DNA of 43,473 bases from Lachnospiraceae bacterium. GTDB taxonomy: Bacteria; Bacillota; Clostridia; Lachnospirales; Lachnospiraceae. Numbering within the stretch: the stretch's first letter is position 1; the number at the start of each line of letters is the position of its first letter. The stretch spans positions 26,910 to 70,382 of the forward strand of contig DLZQ01000048.1 of assembly GCA_003447295.1 (NCBI GenBank), written 5' to 3'. The translations under genes were made by a program, and so were the position numbers. Positions 1 to 7,830 of this stretch are shown one piece after another. The notes under the pieces were generated by a model. That model saw only the letters and a list, made by a program, of their open reading frames with translations. It ran no database searches and was not told where the DNA came from.

Positions 1-38
1 TTGAGTGCATGGCTCGTAACGTAAGGCTGTCGTAGACC
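1..38 (+). repeat. Left arm of long inverted repeat enclosing the repeat island
   Basis: Positions 1-38 match the reverse complement of 1010-1047 at 34 of 38 positions. The arms enclose about 970 bp of tandem and palindromic repeats with no credible gene. The arm may extend left of the window. No transposase is visible, so terminal inverted repeat is a description of geometry and not proof of mobility. Confidence 0.75.
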
Positions 39-51
39 GGACAAGTTCCGC

Positions 52-312
52 CTGTGCCCCTTCTTCCGCCTCAACGTGGGCATAGGAGACAGGAACAAGC
101 TTCTCTGTACCCTTCTTTCGCCTCAGCGTGGGCACAGGAGACAGGAGCAAGCTCCTCTGTGCCCTTCTTCTGCCATAGCGTGGGCATAGGAGACAGGAAC
201 AAGCTAGTCTGTGCCCTTCTTCTGCCATAGCGTGGGCATAGGAGACAGGAACAAGCTAGTCTGTGCCCTTCTTCCGCCTCAGCGTGGGCACAGGAGACAG
301 GAACAAGCTCCT
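52..312. repeat. Tandem repeat array A, five units of 52 bp
   Basis: Units start at 52, 105, 157, 209 and 261, and a partial sixth start lies at 313-320. The period is 52 bp (53 for the first unit). Each unit carries GTGCCC...GGGCAC, and some also AGGAG...CTCCT, so each could fold as a hairpin. Units 3 and 4 are identical to each other and differ from units 2 and 5 at clustered positions, which suggests recent unit duplication. No reading frame or spacers of a CRISPR kind are present. Confidence 0.9.
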
Positions 313-355
313 CTGTACCCTTAAATCAAGATACGGGGCGTTATACACAAGATTT

Positions 356-738
356 GATGATTACGCCCCGCGTAATGAAAGCTACCAGGGCTTAATTGAC
401 TATTATTGATGATCACGCCCAACGTAACATAAACTACCGGGGCTTAATTGACTATTATTGATGATTACGCCCCGCGTAACATAAACTACCGGGGCTTAAT
501 TAACTATTATTGATGATCACGCCCCGCGTAACATAAACTACCGGGGCTTAGTTGACTATTATTGATGATTACGCCCCGCGCAACATAAACTACCGGGGCT
601 TAATTGACTATTATTGATGATTACGCCCCGCGCAACATAAACTACCGGGGCTTAATTAACTATTATTGATGATCACGCCCCGCGTAACATAAACTACCGG
701 GGCTTAATTGACTATTATTGATGATTATGCCCCGCGTA
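356..738. repeat. Tandem repeat array B, seven units of 52 bp plus a partial
   Basis: Units start at 356, 408, 460, 512, 564, 616 and 668, and a decaying eighth starts at 720. Each contains the perfect 6-bp palindrome GCCCCG...CGGGGC separated by about 15 bases, followed by an AT-rich tail. Most differences between units are transitions (GATTACG or GATCACG, CGTAAC or CGCAAC, AATTGAC or AATTAAC). The sequence is unrelated to array A but has exactly the same period. Confidence 0.92.
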
Positions 739-743
739 TTGAA

Positions 744-826
744 TATGACTGGGATTTGTGCGCAAATGCCCACGCCAGGTCTTTCTTGTTCTCTAGAGTG
801 GCTATGCTTTCGTAACTCTCCAGTTT
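744..826 (-). repeat. Dispersed palindromic element, copy 1
   Basis: Read on the minus strand this begins with GAGAGTTACGAAAGCATAGCC. The element at 43386 begins with GAGAGTTACGCGAGCAATGAGCC. Both also contain a core close to GATTTGTGCGCAA..GCCCA, which is on the plus strand in both places. The core is therefore inverted relative to its flank between the two copies. Confidence 0.55.
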
Positions 827-850
827 GGTGTAAAAACCCTAAAAACAATG

Positions 851-896
851 AATTCCGTACAAAAAAGTTCCCAAATCAGGAATTTTTGTACGGAAT
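851..896. terminator. Strong hairpin, possible bidirectional terminator
   Basis: A perfect 15-bp stem pairs AATTCCGTACAAAAA (851-865) with its complement at 882-896. The pairing nearly continues inward through GTTCC/GGAAT. The A and T tracts lie inside the stem, so it could end transcripts from either side, including read-through from metK. No dedicated terminator with a U-run is obvious immediately after the metK stop. Confidence 0.5.
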
Positions 897-1009
897 TTCT
901 TCATTTTGCACGCTCAGCGAAAATAACAGCTTTTTACATGGCAAAATCTCATGTTTTTGTATTTTTTTAGCAAAAATGGCGTTTATAATACAAACAGAAC
1001 TCCCCGAGT

Positions 1010-1047
1010 GGTCTACGGAAGCCCTACGTTACGAGCCATGCACCCAA
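1010..1047 (-). repeat. Right arm of long inverted repeat enclosing the repeat island
   Basis: This is the partner of 1-38, with 34 of 38 positions matching after reverse complementation. It ends 59 bp from the metK stop codon, so the island sits in the space downstream of metK. Confidence 0.75.
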
Positions 1048-1106
1048 TTCATAAATGTGTCGCAAAAGACGCTCCACATTTATTTCATTGACAGCTGTCG
1101 TTCCAC

Positions 1107-2294
1107 TTACAAGTACTTCTTTAACAGATCCACCTTGTCCAGTTTCTCCCAGGGCAGATCCACATCAGTACGTCCAAAGTGACCGTAGGAAGCGGTCTGC
1201 TTGTAGATAGGTCTGCGCAGATCCAGCATCTTGATGATGCCTGCGGGTCTTAAGTCAAAGTTCTCACGGATGATCTCTACCAGCTTGTCATCGTGCAGTT
1301 TGCCGGTACCGAAGGTATCTACCATGATGGAGGTAGGCTGTGCTACACCGATAGCGTAAGACAGCTGAATTTCACACTTCTCAGCCAGTCCGGCCGCTAC
1401 GATATTCTTCGCAACGTAACGAGCGGCGTAAGCGGCACTTCTGTCCACCTTGGTGCAGTCCTTGCCGGAGAAAGCTCCGCCGCCGTGACGTGCATATCCG
1501 CCGTAGGTGTCTACGATGATCTTACGACCGGTCAGTCCGCTGTCACCGTTAGGTCCGCCGATCACGAAACGTCCGGTAGGATTGATGAAGAACTTGGTGT
1601 CTGCATCGATCATGTCTGCGGGCAGAACGGGATCGAATACATATTTCTTGATATCCTCATGAATCTGTTCCTGAGATACATGCTCGTCATGCTGGGTAGA
1701 CAGAACGACAGCTTCCAGACGGACAGGCTTGCCATTCTCATCATATTCTACGGATACCTGGCTCTTGCCGTCAGGTCTTAAATAAGATAATGTTCCGTCC
1801 TTACGCACCTTGGTCAGCTGTCTGGTCAGCTTGTGTGCCAGGGAGATGGGATACGGCATATATTCCGGAGTCTCATCGGTAGCGAAACCGAACATCATGC
1901 CCTGGTCTCCTGCACCGATCGCATCCAGCTGCTCGTCAGTCATATGGCTCTCTCTTGCTTCCAGTGCCTTGTCTACGCCCATAGCAATATCGGCGGATTG
2001 CTTGTCCAGAGACACCATAACGGCACAGGTATTGCCATCGAATCCCTTCTCGGAAGAGTCGTAACCGATCTCGGTCACAGTCTTACGAACGATAGCGGGA
2101 ATATCAATGTTAGCCTTGGTCGTGATCTCACCCATTACCAGTACGAAACCGGTGTTGGTACAGGTCTCACATGCTACACGGCTGAACGGATCCTGCTCCA
2201 TCAGTGCATCCAGCACCGCATCGGATACAGCATCACAGATTTTATCGGGATGTCCTTCGGTTACAGACTCCGATGTAAATAAACGTTTTTCCAT
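1107..2294 (-). CDS. metK: S-adenosylmethionine synthetase
   Basis: Makes S-adenosylmethionine from methionine and ATP in the cytoplasm. The 395-aa product has the usual family length and motifs: GHPDK near residues 14-18, [12 protein letters not shown], and GGGAFSGKD in the last third. I start it at 2294 because GGAGG lies 5 bases upstream; the longer in-frame extension to 2363 has no comparable site and lacks family similarity. The leader holds a SAM-I riboswitch and terminator, so the enzyme is most likely feedback-controlled by its product at transcription. It appears monocistronic, with the repeat island downstream. Confidence 0.98.
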   Translation of the reverse strand: MEKRLFTSESVTEGHPDKICDAVSDAVLDALMEQDPFSRVACETCTNTGFVLVMGEITTKANIDIPAIVRKTVTEIGYDSSEKGFDGNTCAVMVSLDKQSADIAMGVDKALEARESHMTDEQLDAIGAGDQGMMFGFATDETPEYMPYPISLAHKLTRQLTKVRKDGTLSYLRPDGKSQVSVEYDENGKPVRLEAVVLSTQHDEHVSQEQIHEDIKKYVFDPVLPADMIDADTKFFINPTGRFVIGGPNGDSGLTGRKIIVDTYGGYARHGGGAFSGKDCTKVDRSAAYAARYVAKNIVAAGLAEKCEIQLSYAIGVAQPTSIMVDTFGTGKLHDDKLVEIIRENFDLRPAGIIKMLDLRRPIYKQTASYGHFGRTDVDLPWEKLDKVDLLKKYL

Positions 2295-2368
2295 TTGTCC
2301 TCCATTCTGCTTCCCTATGGGAAGAGGGTCTAGTGTATAAGTTACTAAAGTCCTATCATTCATATCTT

Positions 2369-2409
2369 CATTTGCAAAATCGCATCTTCGATGCTTTCCT
2401 TTTGCTCAT
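2369..2409 (-). repeat. Dispersed leader hairpin element, metK copy
   Basis: This 41-bp segment matches 27351-27391 at 38 positions. On the transcribed strand it reads GCAAAA, spacer, GCATC, 3-base loop, GATGC, GA, TTTTGC, which is two nested stems. The three differences between copies fall outside the stems. It lies about 75 bp upstream of metK, after the riboswitch terminator, so it is part of the full-length mRNA. Confidence 0.8.
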
Positions 2410-2437
2410 TGAGACTATTTCATGGTTCTGAATGATA

Positions 2438-2465
2438 CAAAAAAGTCCGCTTTACTAAGCGGACT
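2438..2465 (-). terminator. Riboswitch-controlled intrinsic terminator
   Basis: A 9-bp stem with AGTCCGCTT/AAGCGGACT is followed on the minus strand by six T residues. It lies about 25 bases after the SAM-I aptamer and about 145 bases before metK. This is the expected place for the terminator that forms when SAM is bound. Confidence 0.92.
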
Positions 2466-2488
2466 GATTTAACGATTGATCAAATCCT

Positions 2489-2589
2489 CTTATTGTTCGA
2501 CAATTGCTCGCTCAGGTGGGCACCTTCCGCATTCTGCGGGGTTGCCGTGGCTTCATCGATCCTATGTATCTCCACCACTCTGAATAAGG
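2489..2589 (-). promoter_or_regulatory. SAM-I (S-box) riboswitch aptamer
   Basis: The minus strand shows the S-box pattern: P1 arms CTTATT (2584-2589) and AATAAG (2489-2494), the segment GAGTGGTGGAG, then GATGAAGCCACGGCAACC, then AAGGTGCCCACCTGAGCGAGC. These are the conserved core elements of the class, which binds SAM and turns off methionine and SAM genes. Its position before metK fits that role. Confidence 0.95.
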
Positions 2590-2620
2590 GAAAGTCTATA
2601 TGAACTTTTCTACGTAGGCT

Positions 2621-2649
2621 AGCTTACTATGAGATGCCCTATTTGTCAA
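2621..2649 (-). promoter_or_regulatory. Sigma-A type promoter for the metK leader
   Basis: TTGACA (2644-2649) and TAAGCT (2621-2626) are separated by 17 bp on the minus strand. Transcription would start near 2614, about 25 bases before the riboswitch P1 helix. Confidence 0.7.
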
Positions 2650-2709
2650 CAGACATTTTTTCTCAGTTGTAGCACTCGTTCAGTTGTAGCATCAGCGATC
2701 CCGACAGGA

Positions 2710-4002
2710 TCAACCGATCTTTAATTTGAACTTCTGTAAATCTCTCTCGGTTTCGACCAACTCGATCTGCGCTCCCAGTCCCTGTAATTTCAGATGGAAG
2801 TCTTCGTAGCCTCTCTCGATATAACGGATATCATCCACGGTGGAAAAGCCTTCCGCAGACATTGCTGCCAGTACCAGTGCAGCACCTGCCCGCAGATCCG
2901 GTGCGGAAATATTCGCTCCGGTATATCTGGATACACCGTCAATGATGGCAGTATTGCCCTCTACTTTGATATTGGCTCCCATACGGGTCAGTTCATCTAC
3001 ATATTTGAACCGGTTCTCGAAAATACTCTCGGTCACGATGCTGGTCCCCTTGGACAGTCCCAGTGCCACGGTGATCTGCGGCTGCATATCTGTGGGGAAT
3101 CCCGGATAGGGCAGAGTCTTCACCTGGGTATGCTGCAGAGGCTTGGATGCCACCACGCGGATACAGTCATCCGCCTCCTCTACTTCACAGCCGATCTCCA
3201 GCAACTTCGCCGTAATGGACTCCAGATGCTTGGGAATCACATTTTTCACCGTTACATCGCCCTTGGTCACCGCTGCCGCGAACATAAATGTGCCCGCCTC
3301 GATCTGGTCAGGGATCACGGCATACTCGGTACCGTGCAGATGGGATACACCCTTAATACGGATCACATCCGTACCGGCGCCCTTGATGTTGGCTCCCATA
3401 CTGTTCAAAAAGTTCGCCAGGTCTACCACATGGGGTTCCTTCGCTGAATTCTCGATAATGGTGGTGCCTTCTGCCATTACAGCGGCCATCATGATATTGA
3501 TGGTAGCACCAACGCTGACCACATCCATATAGATATGGCTGCCACGAAGATGCTCTGCATGGGTCTTGATCAGTCCATGCTCGATCTTCACCTCTGCACC
3601 CAGGGCACGGAATCCTTTGATGTGCTGGTCAATAGCACGACAACCGATATCACATCCGCCGGGAAGTGCCACTTCCGCATGCTTGTATTTGCCAAGCAGA
3701 GCACCGATCAGATAATAGGACGCTCTGATCTTCTTGATATTTTCATCTTCTACTACAAGTTCACTGATATTGGATGCATTGAGGGTCACCTTATGGCGAT
3801 CGGTACGCTTTACGATCACGCCAATGTTCTCCATAGCGCACAAAAGTACGTTCGTGTCTCTTACATCCGGCATATTTTCTATATAAACAGTCTCATCCGT
3901 CATTACGGAAGCAGCAAGAATAGGAAGTGCCGCATTCTTAGCACCTCCTATTTCCACTTCTCCGACTAATGGATTACCGCCTTTGATTGCGTATTGTTCC
4001 AT
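2710..4002 (-). CDS. murA: UDP-N-acetylglucosamine 1-carboxyvinyltransferase
   Basis: Catalyses the first committed step of peptidoglycan precursor synthesis by adding enolpyruvate from phosphoenolpyruvate to UDP-GlcNAc. The 430-aa product has GGAKNAALP near residues 19-27 and the active-site loop LPGGCDIGCRAIDQH, with the catalytic, fosfomycin-target cysteine at residue 117. I place the start at 4002, preceded by AGAGGTAAG; the in-frame extension to 4050 lacks a good site. Clostridia often have two MurA paralogues, and I cannot tell which this is. Confidence 0.96.
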   Translation of the reverse strand: MEQYAIKGGNPLVGEVEIGGAKNAALPILAASVMTDETVYIENMPDVRDTNVLLCAMENIGVIVKRTDRHKVTLNASNISELVVEDENIKKIRASYYLIGALLGKYKHAEVALPGGCDIGCRAIDQHIKGFRALGAEVKIEHGLIKTHAEHLRGSHIYMDVVSVGATINIMMAAVMAEGTTIIENSAKEPHVVDLANFLNSMGANIKGAGTDVIRIKGVSHLHGTEYAVIPDQIEAGTFMFAAAVTKGDVTVKNVIPKHLESITAKLLEIGCEVEEADDCIRVVASKPLQHTQVKTLPYPGFPTDMQPQITVALGLSKGTSIVTESIFENRFKYVDELTRMGANIKVEGNTAIIDGVSRYTGANISAPDLRAGAALVLAAMSAEGFSTVDDIRYIERGYEDFHLKLQGLGAQIELVETERDLQKFKLKIG

Positions 4003-4087
4003 TGTTCTTACCTCTGTTATTCTCAGATCAGAAAAAACCTTCTTAAGCACTTATACCACATTTTGGGGAATTTGTAAATACAACACC

Positions 4088-5674
4088 CTAATTCAGGTAC
4101 TTGAGCGGGTTCACCTGGCTGCCGTTAATCAGAATCTCAAAATGAAGATGAGGTCCCGTACTGATACCGGTATTTCCGCTGAGTGCGATACGTTCTCCCT
4201 GTTTTACCGTCTGCCCTGCCTTGACCAGTACCTTGCTTAAATGACCGTATCTGGTCTGTCTGCCGTCCTCATGGTTAATGTAGACACAATAACCGTATCC
4301 GCTTCCCCATCCGGCTTTCACAACGGTTCCGCCGCAGGATGCAAATACCGCAGTTCCGGTAGGAACCGACCAGTCTACTCCCTTATGATAGCTGCTGGCA
4401 CCCTTGGTAGGCGACTTTCTGCGTCCGAATCCGGACGACTGACGTCCGCCGGAGATCGGCTTGATATAGGTGGGAGGAATCTTGGTTCCCCGTTCTACGA
4501 TCTTCGGAACCGCCTCCATAACAACCTCTTCCTTCAGAATATCCCTGGTCACCTCTCTGTCATTCAGATAGGATACGTCTGCCACCACGCGGCGGAAGCC
4601 CGCGGACGGCTGCTGTAAGATCTTGGTCTGTGTCGTATACCAGGAATCGTTATCCACATAGATTACATCTGCATCGTAGATTTCTTCGTAGTAATTCTGT
4701 TCCATGCGCTCCACGGACAGCTCGGGCTCCGGCACGGTAATGATCAGCTTGTCTCCCACACGGATCGTGGAATTCTCATCCGTCAGCGTCTCACTGTTCA
4801 TGGCAATGATCTGGTCAATGGGAATATTGACTTTGATAGAGATCTCAGACAGGGTATCTCCGCTGACAACTTCGTATTCTCCGGGAGTCTCCTGATCCTT
4901 GATCACATCTTCGATGGCCTGGTCTAACGGTGTCAGCATGCTTTCCGGCAGATAGGTCTCTACAATCTCTACCTTTTCCGCAAAATCCATGGTCATCAGA
5001 CCCAGATCATAATCTCCGAAATCTTTTTCGCCCTGTTCCTCTGCCTGGGCACCTGCCTGATTCAGTGCGATCTGTACGCCTCCCGCATAGATAGCTTCTG
5101 CCTTCTGCTCTTCCTGCGCTGTCAGTTCCTGCTTATTTACCACCTCGGTGGTCAGCACATTGAATTCTTTCTGCGCGTCGTGGGTCAGTTCCACACTGAA
5201 TTTATCTTCGGTGTCGTATTTGTCCACCGCTGCCTGCAGCAGGGAAGTAACCTCTTCCACGCTGGCAAGGTTGACCATATATTCATTTACTTTCATGGTG
5301 TAGGATCTGTGGGAAGTCTCACGGATGCTGTTCTCCAGCTCCCGTTCCATGGCTGCCAGCATGCTGTCCTCATTGTCCAACGTGCCCCACAGCACTTCCT
5401 CACCGACCATTGTCAGATCTGCATCCATAAACAGAATGTCATCGCTTCCGGATGCTATATTTCTCCTGGCTTCCTGTAAAAGCTGTTCTGCTCTGTCGGC
5501 CTCTCCGACCGTTCCGATCTCGTTGCCGTTCAAGAATACATGGAAATAATTCTCTCCGGTCTTTTCAAACGCTGCGTACCCTTTCAGGAAAAACAGGCTC
5601 ACAAAAAGTGTGGCAAGCGTCGTTTTCACATATGTATATTTTACTCTTTTAGAGTAAGATGTCAGTTTCTTCAT
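4088..5674 (-). CDS. Cell-wall M23 metallopeptidase with LysM and G5 domains
   Basis: A 528-aa exported or membrane-anchored peptidoglycan hydrolase. It has a basic N-terminus and a hydrophobic segment at about 17-35, an uncharacterised helical region to about 250, a LysM domain at about 264-314, a G5-like domain at about 325-398, and an M23 (LytM) domain at about 410-525. Zinc ligands are H430 and D434 (HKGVD context) and the GPHLHFEI motif with H509 and H511, so the site looks complete. It probably cleaves stem-peptide cross-bridges during growth or division. It lies 85 bp upstream of murA on the same strand and could share its transcript. Confidence 0.9.
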   Translation of the reverse strand: MKKLTSYSKRVKYTYVKTTLATLFVSLFFLKGYAAFEKTGENYFHVFLNGNEIGTVGEADRAEQLLQEARRNIASGSDDILFMDADLTMVGEEVLWGTLDNEDSMLAAMERELENSIRETSHRSYTMKVNEYMVNLASVEEVTSLLQAAVDKYDTEDKFSVELTHDAQKEFNVLTTEVVNKQELTAQEEQKAEAIYAGGVQIALNQAGAQAEEQGEKDFGDYDLGLMTMDFAEKVEIVETYLPESMLTPLDQAIEDVIKDQETPGEYEVVSGDTLSEISIKVNIPIDQIIAMNSETLTDENSTIRVGDKLIITVPEPELSVERMEQNYYEEIYDADVIYVDNDSWYTTQTKILQQPSAGFRRVVADVSYLNDREVTRDILKEEVVMEAVPKIVERGTKIPPTYIKPISGGRQSSGFGRRKSPTKGASSYHKGVDWSVPTGTAVFASCGGTVVKAGWGSGYGYCVYINHEDGRQTRYGHLSKVLVKAGQTVKQGERIALSGNTGISTGPHLHFEILINGSQVNPLKYLN

Positions 5675-5807
5675 GAATTCCTTCTCGATCTATGGTATCT
5701 ATCAACAGTATACAGTATGTCCAAACCGGACTTCCTATATACCTTTCTTACTGTAATAACTTTGTAACATATTGATTCTATCAGCATTTCTATACCTTGT
5801 AAAGAAA

Positions 5808-5820
5808 GAATGTATGTTCG
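5808..5820 (+). promoter_or_regulatory. Putative LexA/DinR (SOS) box
   Basis: The minus-strand reading CGAACATACATTC differs at one position from the Firmicutes DinR consensus CGAAC-N4-GTTC. It lies 33 bp upstream of the dinB -10 element and 75 bp from the start codon, where a repressor could block the promoter. Confidence 0.65.
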
Positions 5821-5850
5821 GTTTTTCTATTTCCTTTCCGACTGATGTAT

Positions 5851-5858
5851 GCTATACT
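5851..5858 (+). promoter_or_regulatory. Extended -10 promoter of dinB
   Basis: The element TGCTATACT (TG dinucleotide, one base, then TATACT at 5853-5858) is a good extended -10. No clear -35 hexamer stands 17 bp upstream. Transcription would start near 5865, with AAGGAG just before the ATG at 5895. Confidence 0.6.
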
Positions 5859-5894
5859 TAAGATGTTTACTGATATTTTGGAAAGGAGTCTCCC

Positions 5895-7085
5895 ATGCAG
5901 GATGCGATCATTTTTCATATTGATGTGAATTCCGCCTTTTTAAGCTGGACCGCCCTGCACAGGCTTGAGCATGGAGATCCGGTGGATCTGCGCACGATTC
6001 CGGCCATCGTTGGCGGCGACACTGCTACCAGGCATGGTGTGGTACTGGCAAAATCCATACCTGCCAAGGCCTACGGTATCACTACCGGCGAACCGGTCGT
6101 GAATGCCCTGCGCAAGTGTCCCCATCTCGTAATGGCATCTCCGGACCACAATATGTACCGCACAAAAAGCCAGCTGCTCATGGAACACCTGTCGAATATC
6201 TGCCCGGACATCGAGCAGGTCAGCATAGATGAATGCTATATGGACTATACTCCCATTGCGGCAAACTACGCCTCTCCTTGTGAGGCCGCTGCCTACATCC
6301 GGCATTCTGTCTTCGAAAAATTCAAGTTCACAGTAAATGTGGGAATCTCGGACCGAAAGGTCCTTGCGAAAATGGCGTCTGATTTTCAGAAGCCCGATAA
6401 AACACACACGCTGTATCATAGTGAAATTGCGCAGAAAATGTGGCCTCTGCCCGTCTCTACCCTGTTCACCTGTGGGCGTTCCAGTGCGGAGACCCTTCGT
6501 AAGCTGGGCATTCTCACCATCGGGGATCTGGCGCATACCGATCCTGCCATCTTAGAAGCACATTTAAAAAGCCACGGCCGCAGTCTGTGGCAATATGCCA
6601 ACGGCATCGATGAATCCACGGTAGTCACAGAGCCTTCCCGGGCAAAAGGTATCGGCAACTCCACTACATTAAGCTGTGATGCCCTGACGCGGGAGGATGC
6701 CTGCAAGGTACTGCTGTCTCTGTGCGAATCCGTAGGCAGGCGCTTACGCGCTTCCCACCAGCTGGCGGGGCAGATCTGTGCAGAGATCCGCTACAGCGAT
6801 TTCCGGAATGTATCCCACCAGATGCCTCTGGATACTCCCACGGCTTCAGTGAATCTCCTGTACGAGGATGCCTGTGCACTTTTTGACGAACTGTGGGATT
6901 CCTCTCCCATACGGCTCTTAGGCGTCCGGACTTCGAAGCTGGTACCGGAGGACGAACCGATCCAGTTGAGTCTCTTTGACTTTGCCGCACCCCGCTCCGA
7001 GAAGCAGCAAAAGCTGGACGCCGCTCTGGACGATATCCGTACAAAATACGGCAAAGATGCCATCAAAAGAGGGCGTTTTTTATAA
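5895..7085 (+). CDS. dinB: Y-family translesion DNA polymerase (Pol IV type)
   Basis: A 396-aa error-prone polymerase that copies past damaged bases. Visible motifs are D10 in FHIDVNSAF with the probable steric-gate F15, the catalytic pair in SIDECYMD (D112, E113), a central helix-hairpin-helix and little-finger region, and a QLSLFDF sliding-clamp motif at about 357-363. The start has AAGGAG seven bases upstream. A DinR-like box upstream suggests SOS induction. It is alone on its strand and converges with the XRE-cupin gene 14 bp downstream. Clostridia often carry several Y-family polymerases; I use dinB in the broad sense. Confidence 0.92.
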   Translation: MQDAIIFHIDVNSAFLSWTALHRLEHGDPVDLRTIPAIVGGDTATRHGVVLAKSIPAKAYGITTGEPVVNALRKCPHLVMASPDHNMYRTKSQLLMEHLSNICPDIEQVSIDECYMDYTPIAANYASPCEAAAYIRHSVFEKFKFTVNVGISDRKVLAKMASDFQKPDKTHTLYHSEIAQKMWPLPVSTLFTCGRSSAETLRKLGILTIGDLAHTDPAILEAHLKSHGRSLWQYANGIDESTVVTEPSRAKGIGNSTTLSCDALTREDACKVLLSLCESVGRRLRASHQLAGQICAEIRYSDFRNVSHQMPLDTPTASVNLLYEDACALFDELWDSSPIRLLGVRTSKLVPEDEPIQLSLFDFAAPRSEKQQKLDAALDDIRTKYGKDAIKRGRFL

Positions 7086-7099
7086 TCTCATTCTATAAT

Positions 7100-7663
7100 C
7101 TAACGCTGTGTGGTAACGAGCATCGTAACTACCGCTTTTCCACCACCGATATTACGATAGACATGTCTTCTGTCACTGGCAAAATAGAGAGAGCTTCCTG
7201 TCTTCACGCGGAAGCTCTTATCTTCCAGATACAGTTCCACTTCCCCGGATACCACAGTCAGGTATTCCCAGGTATTTTCCCCGTGGGATTCGCTCTCCAT
7301 CTGTGCACCCGGCGCCACTTCTCCCTGATAGATTTCAAAGTTCCTGCCCGCATCGTAGGGCAGCATCACATAGATCCGGTATTCGCCTTCCTTTGCCCGG
7401 AAAACCGGTGCCTCCTCTAAAGAAGGCATTACCATGAATTCCTGTCTGTCGTAGATCAGCTGCTCGAAGGGTACCTTTAATCCATCCACGATCTTGCCGA
7501 TGGTGGATACCGTAGGATTCGACACTCCTCTTTCAATCTGCCCCAGCATACTCTTGCTTACCCCGGTGCGCTCCGCCAGCATATCCAGACTCATATTTTT
7601 GGATTTGCGGATCCTCTTTAAATTAAATGCGATATTTTTGTCTAACTGTGTCATATGCTTCAC
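7100..7663 (-). CDS. XRE-family transcriptional regulator with C-terminal cupin domain
   Basis: A 187-aa DNA-binding protein. Residues about 9-65 form an XRE/Cro helix-turn-helix (LAERTGVSKSMLGQIERG), and residues about 110-183 form a single cupin barrel that usually senses a small ligand. This architecture is common among regulators of amino acid, polyamine or transport genes; the ligand cannot be read here. I prefer the GTG start at 7663 because AGGAAA lies six bases upstream; an ATG at 7654 is the alternative. Its leader contains a strong terminator-like hairpin between promoter and start. Confidence 0.88.
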   Translation of the reverse strand: MKHMTQLDKNIAFNLKRIRKSKNMSLDMLAERTGVSKSMLGQIERGVSNPTVSTIGKIVDGLKVPFEQLIYDRQEFMVMPSLEEAPVFRAKEGEYRIYVMLPYDAGRNFEIYQGEVAPGAQMESESHGENTWEYLTVVSGEVELYLEDKSFRVKTGSSLYFASDRRHVYRNIGGGKAVVTMLVTTQR

Positions 7664-7687
7664 CCGGACTTTCCTGATAAAAGAACA

Positions 7688-7717
7688 AAAAAAGCATCAG
7701 ACTCCCGTCTGATGCTA
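7688..7717 (-). terminator. Terminator-like hairpin in the XRE-cupin leader (possible attenuator)
   Basis: A perfect 10-bp stem AGCATCAGAC/GTCTGATGCT with a 4-base loop (7694-7717) is followed on the minus strand by a T tract (7688-7693). It ends only 25 bp before the XRE-cupin start, so no promoter fits between them. It may end the upstream flavin reductase transcript, attenuate the regulator gene, or both. Confidence 0.75.
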
Positions 7718-7760
7718 CTTCTTTGTAGTATATAGTAATGTCAGTATTGTGTTTTTTATT

Positions 7761-7799
7761 ATGATACCGAACCGTGAGAAAAACGTCAAGCGCTTTTTC
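7761..7799 (-). promoter_or_regulatory. Sigma-A type promoter for the XRE-cupin gene
   Basis: On the minus strand TTGACG and TATCAT are 27 bp apart or, choosing ATGATA at 7761-7766 as the complement of the -10, the -35 is at 7794-7799. The gap by direct count is 27 bases, which is too long; the call rests on the hexamer matches and location only and is weak. Confidence 0.2.
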
Positions 7800-7830
7800 C
7801 CGTTTCTTTATTGTTTTCTTTATTGTTTCC

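Noticed and set aside
52..738. CRISPR-like repeats
   Set aside because: The units are contiguous tandem copies with no unique spacers, and no cas gene is present.
718..1182. 154-aa plus-strand ORF across the repeat island
   Set aside because: It starts inside array B, runs through palindromes and overlaps the metK 3' end; there is no ribosome site and the protein looks like translated repeat.
1293..1781. Long plus-strand ORFs antisense to metK, murA, galE and other genes
   Set aside because: They are frame shadows of well-identified genes, without ribosome sites or family similarity.
7761..7799. A confident promoter for the XRE-cupin gene
   Set aside because: The -35-like and -10-like hexamers are good on their own, but the gap between them by count is about 27 bp, too long for sigma-A. 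I keep it only as a weak candidate.
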